The position numbers and the translations under genes were made by a program. From positions 1 to 6,820 of the forward strand of contig JBDTLH010000164.1 of assembly GCA_039934875.1 (NCBI GenBank): 6,820 bases of DNA, in the 5' to 3' direction. Positions 4,214 through 6,820 of the stretch are shown piece after piece; within the stretch, counting starts at the first letter, position 1, and every line of letters starts with the position of its first letter. The stretch comes from JBDTLH01 sp039934875. Its GTDB lineage: Bacteria; Acidobacteriota; Terriglobia; Terriglobales; Acidobacteriaceae. The notes under the pieces are model-generated. The model saw only the letters and a list, made by a program, of their open reading frames with translations. It did no database searches and was not told where the DNA came from.

Positions 4214-6154
4214 ATGGCAGAAAATGAAAGAATTGTCGGGATTGATTTAGGCACAACCAATTCGCTGGTGGCGTTCATGCAGGGCGACCATCCGGTGATT
4301 ATTCCGGGAGAAGAGGGCGCAAACCTGTTGCCGTCGGTGGTGGCGCTTGAAGTGCATGCGACGAAGGGCGAGCGCATCATTGTGGGAAATCGCGCGCGCA
4401 ATGTTCTGATTCAACGCGCGGAGAATGCGATTTATTCGGTAAAGCGGCTGATGGGCCGCGGCGCCGAAGATGTGCAGGAAGAATTGAAGTTCTTCCCCTT
4501 CCGCATCTCCGGAGGGGATGGGACGGTGCTGAAGATACAGCTTGGCGGGCGCGAGTTTACGCCCCCCCAGATATCAGCGTACGTGCTGTTGCAACTCAAG
4601 AAAAACGCAGAGCGTTATTTCGGAGCGGCGGTCACGAAAGCGGTCATCACTGTGCCTGCCTATTTCAACGACGCGCAGCGCCAGGCGACGAAAGATGCGG
4701 GGCGAATCGCCGGACTCGAGGTCCTGCGGCTGGTGAACGAACCCACAGCAGCGGCGTTGGCGTACGGGCTGGATAAGCAGCGCGACGGTATCGTTGCGGT
4801 TTACGATTTTGGCGGCGGCACGTTTGATATTTCTATTCTGAAGTTGCACGAAGGCATCTTCGAGGTGGTTTCCACCAACGGAGACACGCATTTAGGCGGC
4901 GATGATATCGACAATTTGCTGCTGACCATCGCCATCGATGAGATAAAAAGTGATTTAGGGCTCGACATCAGAAAGAATGGAGAGGCAATCCAGGCGTTGC
5001 GTAAATCCGTGATTGAGGCCAAGGTGGCGTTAAGCTCGGCGCCCAGCGCAACCATCGACCTGGAATTGGAGGGTGGCAAGAGATACCAGCGCGAGGTCCC
5101 GCTCGCCGTCTTTGAAGAGATGATCGAGCCAATTCTGCAACGCACCATGCAGCCGTGCCGCCAGGCAATCAAAGACGCCGGCATCTCGCTTGAACAGATC
5201 AGCGAAGTGGTCATGGTGGGCGGATCGACGCGGATTCCGCGAGTGCGGAAGCTGGTCACAGATTTGTTCGGACTGGGCGCGCGAGGCAAGCAGCCGCACA
5301 CCGAATTGAATCCCGATGAAGTGGTGGCATTGGGAGCGGCGGTACAGGCCAACATTCTCGGCGGCGGCTCGATTGCGACTGAAAACATGTTGCTGCTGGA
5401 TGTAACTCCGCTATCGCTGGGTATCGAAGCCCTGGGGGGCGTGGTGTCGAAGATCATTCAGCGCAATTCCACGATTCCCGCAAGCGCGACGGAGCACTTT
5501 ACGACCGGAGTCGAAGGGCAGACCAATGTGGCGGTCCATGTGGTGCAGGGCGAGCGCGAGATGGCGGGGGATTGCCGCTCTCTGGCGCGCTTCGATCTGA
5601 AAGGCATACCGCCGATGCCGGCGGGAATTCCGCGTATCGAAGTAAAATTTCTCATCGATGCGAATGGAATCCTGCAGGTGAGCGCGCGCGAGCAGCGCAG
5701 CGGAAAACAGGCGCAGATCGAGGTCAAGCCTACTTACGGCCTAACCGACGAGCAGGTGGAGAAGATGATCCTCGATTCGTTCGACTATGCCGAGGATGAC
5801 CTGACGAAACGGCAGGTGATCGAGGCGCGGAATGAGGCGGAGAACCTCATTCTCCATCTCGAGAAGGCGAAGAAGTCCGCAGCCTGGAGTGCAATCTCGG
5901 AGCAGGAGCGCATAGAGGTCACAGCGCTCGAATCGGAGCTGAAGTCCGACAAAGAATTGGACGATTACAAGCTGATTCGCGAGAGCATTGAAAGGCTGGA
6001 TAAAGCATCGCGCAAGCTTGCCGAGTTGATGATGGATACGGCAGTCTCTTCGGCGATGAAGGGACAAACGATGAAAGAGGCGGGGGAAAAGATGGGCGAT
6101 GCGCCAAATGCGCCGCATCCCTTTGCGCCTGCTGAGATAGAGACGAAAGGATAG
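4214..6154 (+). CDS. hscA: Hsp70-family Fe-S assembly chaperone HscA
   Basis: 646 residues. An ATP-driven chaperone that binds the LPPVK motif of IscU, with HscB, and promotes cluster release to target proteins. The nucleotide-binding domain shows all Hsp70 motifs: IDLGTTNS (10-17), NDAQRQATKDAG (152-163), NEPTAAALAYG (175-185), DFGGGTFD (198-205), GGDDID (228-233) and VGGSTRIPRV (335-344). The linker LLLDVTPLSLGIEALGG (393-409) leads into the beta-sandwich substrate domain (to about 506) and a helical lid. The C-terminus lacks the EEVD-like end and long disordered tail of DnaK. It fits HscA (E. coli 616 residues), and the context (directly after hscB, before fdx) supports this over DnaK. The frame stays open upstream through hscB to 4055, but that extension is an overlap artefact. 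A 178-base repeat-rich gap separates it from fdx. Confidence 0.95.
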   Translation: MAENERIVGIDLGTTNSLVAFMQGDHPVIIPGEEGANLLPSVVALEVHATKGERIIVGNRARNVLIQRAENAIYSVKRLMGRGAEDVQEELKFFPFRISGGDGTVLKIQLGGREFTPPQISAYVLLQLKKNAERYFGAAVTKAVITVPAYFNDAQRQATKDAGRIAGLEVLRLVNEPTAAALAYGLDKQRDGIVAVYDFGGGTFDISILKLHEGIFEVVSTNGDTHLGGDDIDNLLLTIAIDEIKSDLGLDIRKNGEAIQALRKSVIEAKVALSSAPSATIDLELEGGKRYQREVPLAVFEEMIEPILQRTMQPCRQAIKDAGISLEQISEVVMVGGSTRIPRVRKLVTDLFGLGARGKQPHTELNPDEVVALGAAVQANILGGGSIATENMLLLDVTPLSLGIEALGGVVSKIIQRNSTIPASATEHFTTGVEGQTNVAVHVVQGEREMAGDCRSLARFDLKGIPPMPAGIPRIEVKFLIDANGILQVSAREQRSGKQAQIEVKPTYGLTDEQVEKMILDSFDYAEDDLTKRQVIEARNEAENLILHLEKAKKSAAWSAISEQERIEVTALESELKSDKELDDYKLIRESIERLDKASRKLAELMMDTAVSSAMKGQTMKEAGEKMGDAPNAPHPFAPAEIETKG

Positions 6155-6196
6155 GCTCGCTGCCGATCAACCCCGGTGGGGTCCGATGAGAGTAGG

Positions 6197-6318
6197 ACGA
6201 TGATAAACGGTGATAAGAATGGTCAAAAGAAGCTATGCAGTTTTGTCCTTCGTTTTTATCATCGTTGATCGTCGTTAATCACCGTCCTTGAGTGGTCGTT
6301 GATCAGCATTTATTCGGC
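6197..6318 (+). repeat. ATC-rich repeat array with 10-bp period and inverted halves, between hscA and fdx
   Basis: Three consecutive 10-mers, TTTATCATCG (6255-6264), TTGATCGTCG (6265-6274) and TTAATCACCG (6275-6284), fit the pattern TTNATCNNCG. Two weaker units follow at 6299-6318. The left part (6197-6220) carries the same motif on the opposite strand: ACGATGATAAA (6197-6207) is the exact reverse complement of 6255-6265, and ACGGTGAT (6207-6214) is that of 6278-6285. The region could form a large stem-loop in RNA, or act as a helical-phase array of protein sites. I see no gene in the 178-base gap. Confidence 0.7.
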
Positions 6319-6332
6319 GGAAAGAAGACATT

Positions 6333-6749
6333 ATGTTAAAGACAGAAAGCATCGATCCAGATAAGCTGGTGCGGGTCACCTTCCAGCCCGAAGGCAAGAC
6401 CGTCGAATTCGAACTAGGCACGTTGCCCTACGACGAGCATGGCAAGCCGATGTCGTTTCTCGACGTGGCGGAAAACTTCGATGTCTTTCTCGATCACGCG
6501 TGTGGAGGCAATTGCGCGTGTACTACCTGTCACGTGTGGGTGAAGAAGGGCGGGGGCGGCATCAGCGAGGCGCAGGATGACGAACTCGACAAGCTCGATA
6601 CCGCAGCGGACCTGCAGCTCGATTCGCGGCTGGGGTGCCAGGCGGTGATTGAAAAGGCGGGCGAGTATGTGGTCGAGGTTCCGGAGTGGAACCGCAACTA
6701 TGTCTCAGAGGGCAAGCCACTATCGCTGGGGGAGACTACGATAGTTTAG
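6333..6749 (+). CDS. fdx: ISC-type [2Fe-2S] ferredoxin
   Basis: 138 residues, longer than E. coli Fdx (111). An adrenodoxin-like ferredoxin that supplies electrons for cluster synthesis on IscS/IscU. The cluster loop HACGGNCACTTCHVW gives C57-x5-C63-x2-C66, with the fourth ligand C102 in RLGCQAV. An extra cysteine, C61, sits where E. coli Fdx has non-ligand Cys46, a residue reported to matter in cluster assembly. LDKLDTAADLQLDSRLGCQ matches the helix and return typical of the ISC subgroup rather than plant-type ferredoxins. An insertion around GTLPYDEHGKPM (29-40) and the C-terminal segment after VPEWNRNYVSEG account for the length. The ribosome site is weak (GGAAAGAAG region, 6319-6327). It is the last gene of the operon; no iscX follows. 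Confidence 0.92.
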   Translation: MLKTESIDPDKLVRVTFQPEGKTVEFELGTLPYDEHGKPMSFLDVAENFDVFLDHACGGNCACTTCHVWVKKGGGGISEAQDDELDKLDTAADLQLDSRLGCQAVIEKAGEYVVEVPEWNRNYVSEGKPLSLGETTIV

Positions 6750-6820
6750 GCGGCCTTCTCCGCGCCTTTCTGGTAAATACCCATCAATTCCGACTGTTCG
6801 ATGATCTTTCCTTCGAGGGC
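6746..6820 (-). CDS. C-terminus of a probable YbhB/YbcL (PEBP) family protein, partial
   Basis: Reading the minus strand from the right edge gives an open frame ending ALEGKIIEQSELMGIYQKGAEKAA and a TAA at 6748-6746. The pattern (small residue)-x-EGK-I-x5-ELMG-Y matches the usual end of YbhB/YbcL Raf-kinase-inhibitor-like proteins (for example GHxLAxAELxGTY). Only 24 residues are visible, so family membership is tentative. The stop overlaps the fdx stop tail to tail (4-bp gene overlap), so the two transcripts must read into each other. Confidence 0.6.
   Translation of the reverse strand, partial: ALEGKIIEQSELMGIYQKGAEKAA

Noticed and set aside
3577..4401. Minus-strand frame of 274 codons across hscB and the start of hscA
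   Set aside because: Ser/Pro/Arg-rich composition is a shadow of GC-rich coding DNA, and both sense genes are certain.
6288..6316. Internal promoter for fdx (TTGAGT-N17-TATTCG)
   Set aside because: The -10 match is only 3 of 6, and the bases lie within repeat DNA that generates such matches by chance.

Overview
The window holds one complete, co-directional iron-sulfur cluster (ISC) assembly operon on the + strand, in the order iscR-iscS-iscU-iscA-hscB-hscA-fdx. A gene of unknown function lies upstream, and the tail of a convergent minus-strand gene lies at the right edge. Gene order and protein motifs match the classical proteobacterial/mitochondrial ISC system, but no iscX follows fdx. The host is a moderately GC-rich bacterium. 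The style of the intergenic DNA (small hairpin repeats, AGCT-type simple repeats, ATC-rich degenerate arrays, ACCCGRR heptamers) makes me lean to Acidobacteriota (Koribacter/Terriglobales-like). That assignment is inference, and a proteobacterium cannot be excluded.

Layout: 1-467 is the 3' part of a secreted or lipoprotein-like protein with a small beta-rich domain and a proline-rich tail. 468-623 holds an 11-bp stem-loop (probable terminator), then a good sigma70-type promoter (TTGCTA-N17-TAGAAT), then an IscR type-1-like palindrome (GACT-N5-AGTC) over the predicted transcription start. 624-1121 is iscR and 1133-2428 is iscS. 2429-2568 carries a tandem pair of a ~42-bp hairpin repeat. 2569-3003 is iscU. 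3004-3067 is an AGCT-rich hairpin spacer. 3068-3457 is iscA. 3458-3533 carries a third copy of the 42-bp repeat. 3534-4202 is hscB and 4214-6154 is hscA. 6155-6332 holds a 10-bp-periodic, partly inverted ATC-rich repeat array. 6333-6749 is a [2Fe-2S] ferredoxin. 6746-6820 (minus) is the C-terminus of a likely YbhB/YbcL (PEBP) family protein whose stop codon overlaps that of fdx. No gene-free gap exceeds 300 bases.

How the genes work together: IscS takes sulfur from cysteine and passes it to the scaffold IscU. Fdx supplies electrons. HscB delivers loaded IscU to the Hsp70 HscA through the LPPVK motif, and HscA uses ATP to release the cluster. IscA acts as an A-type carrier or iron-related factor. 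IscR presumably senses cluster supply through its three cysteines and represses the operon through the palindrome at 551-575.

I see no undescribed enzymatic system. The less ordinary material is in the regulation and the spacers: the IscR-like operator placed over -10/+1, an IscR with Cys-x6-Cys-x5-Cys and Arg where E. coli has the His ligand, and three different small-repeat classes filling four of the six spacers of a housekeeping operon.
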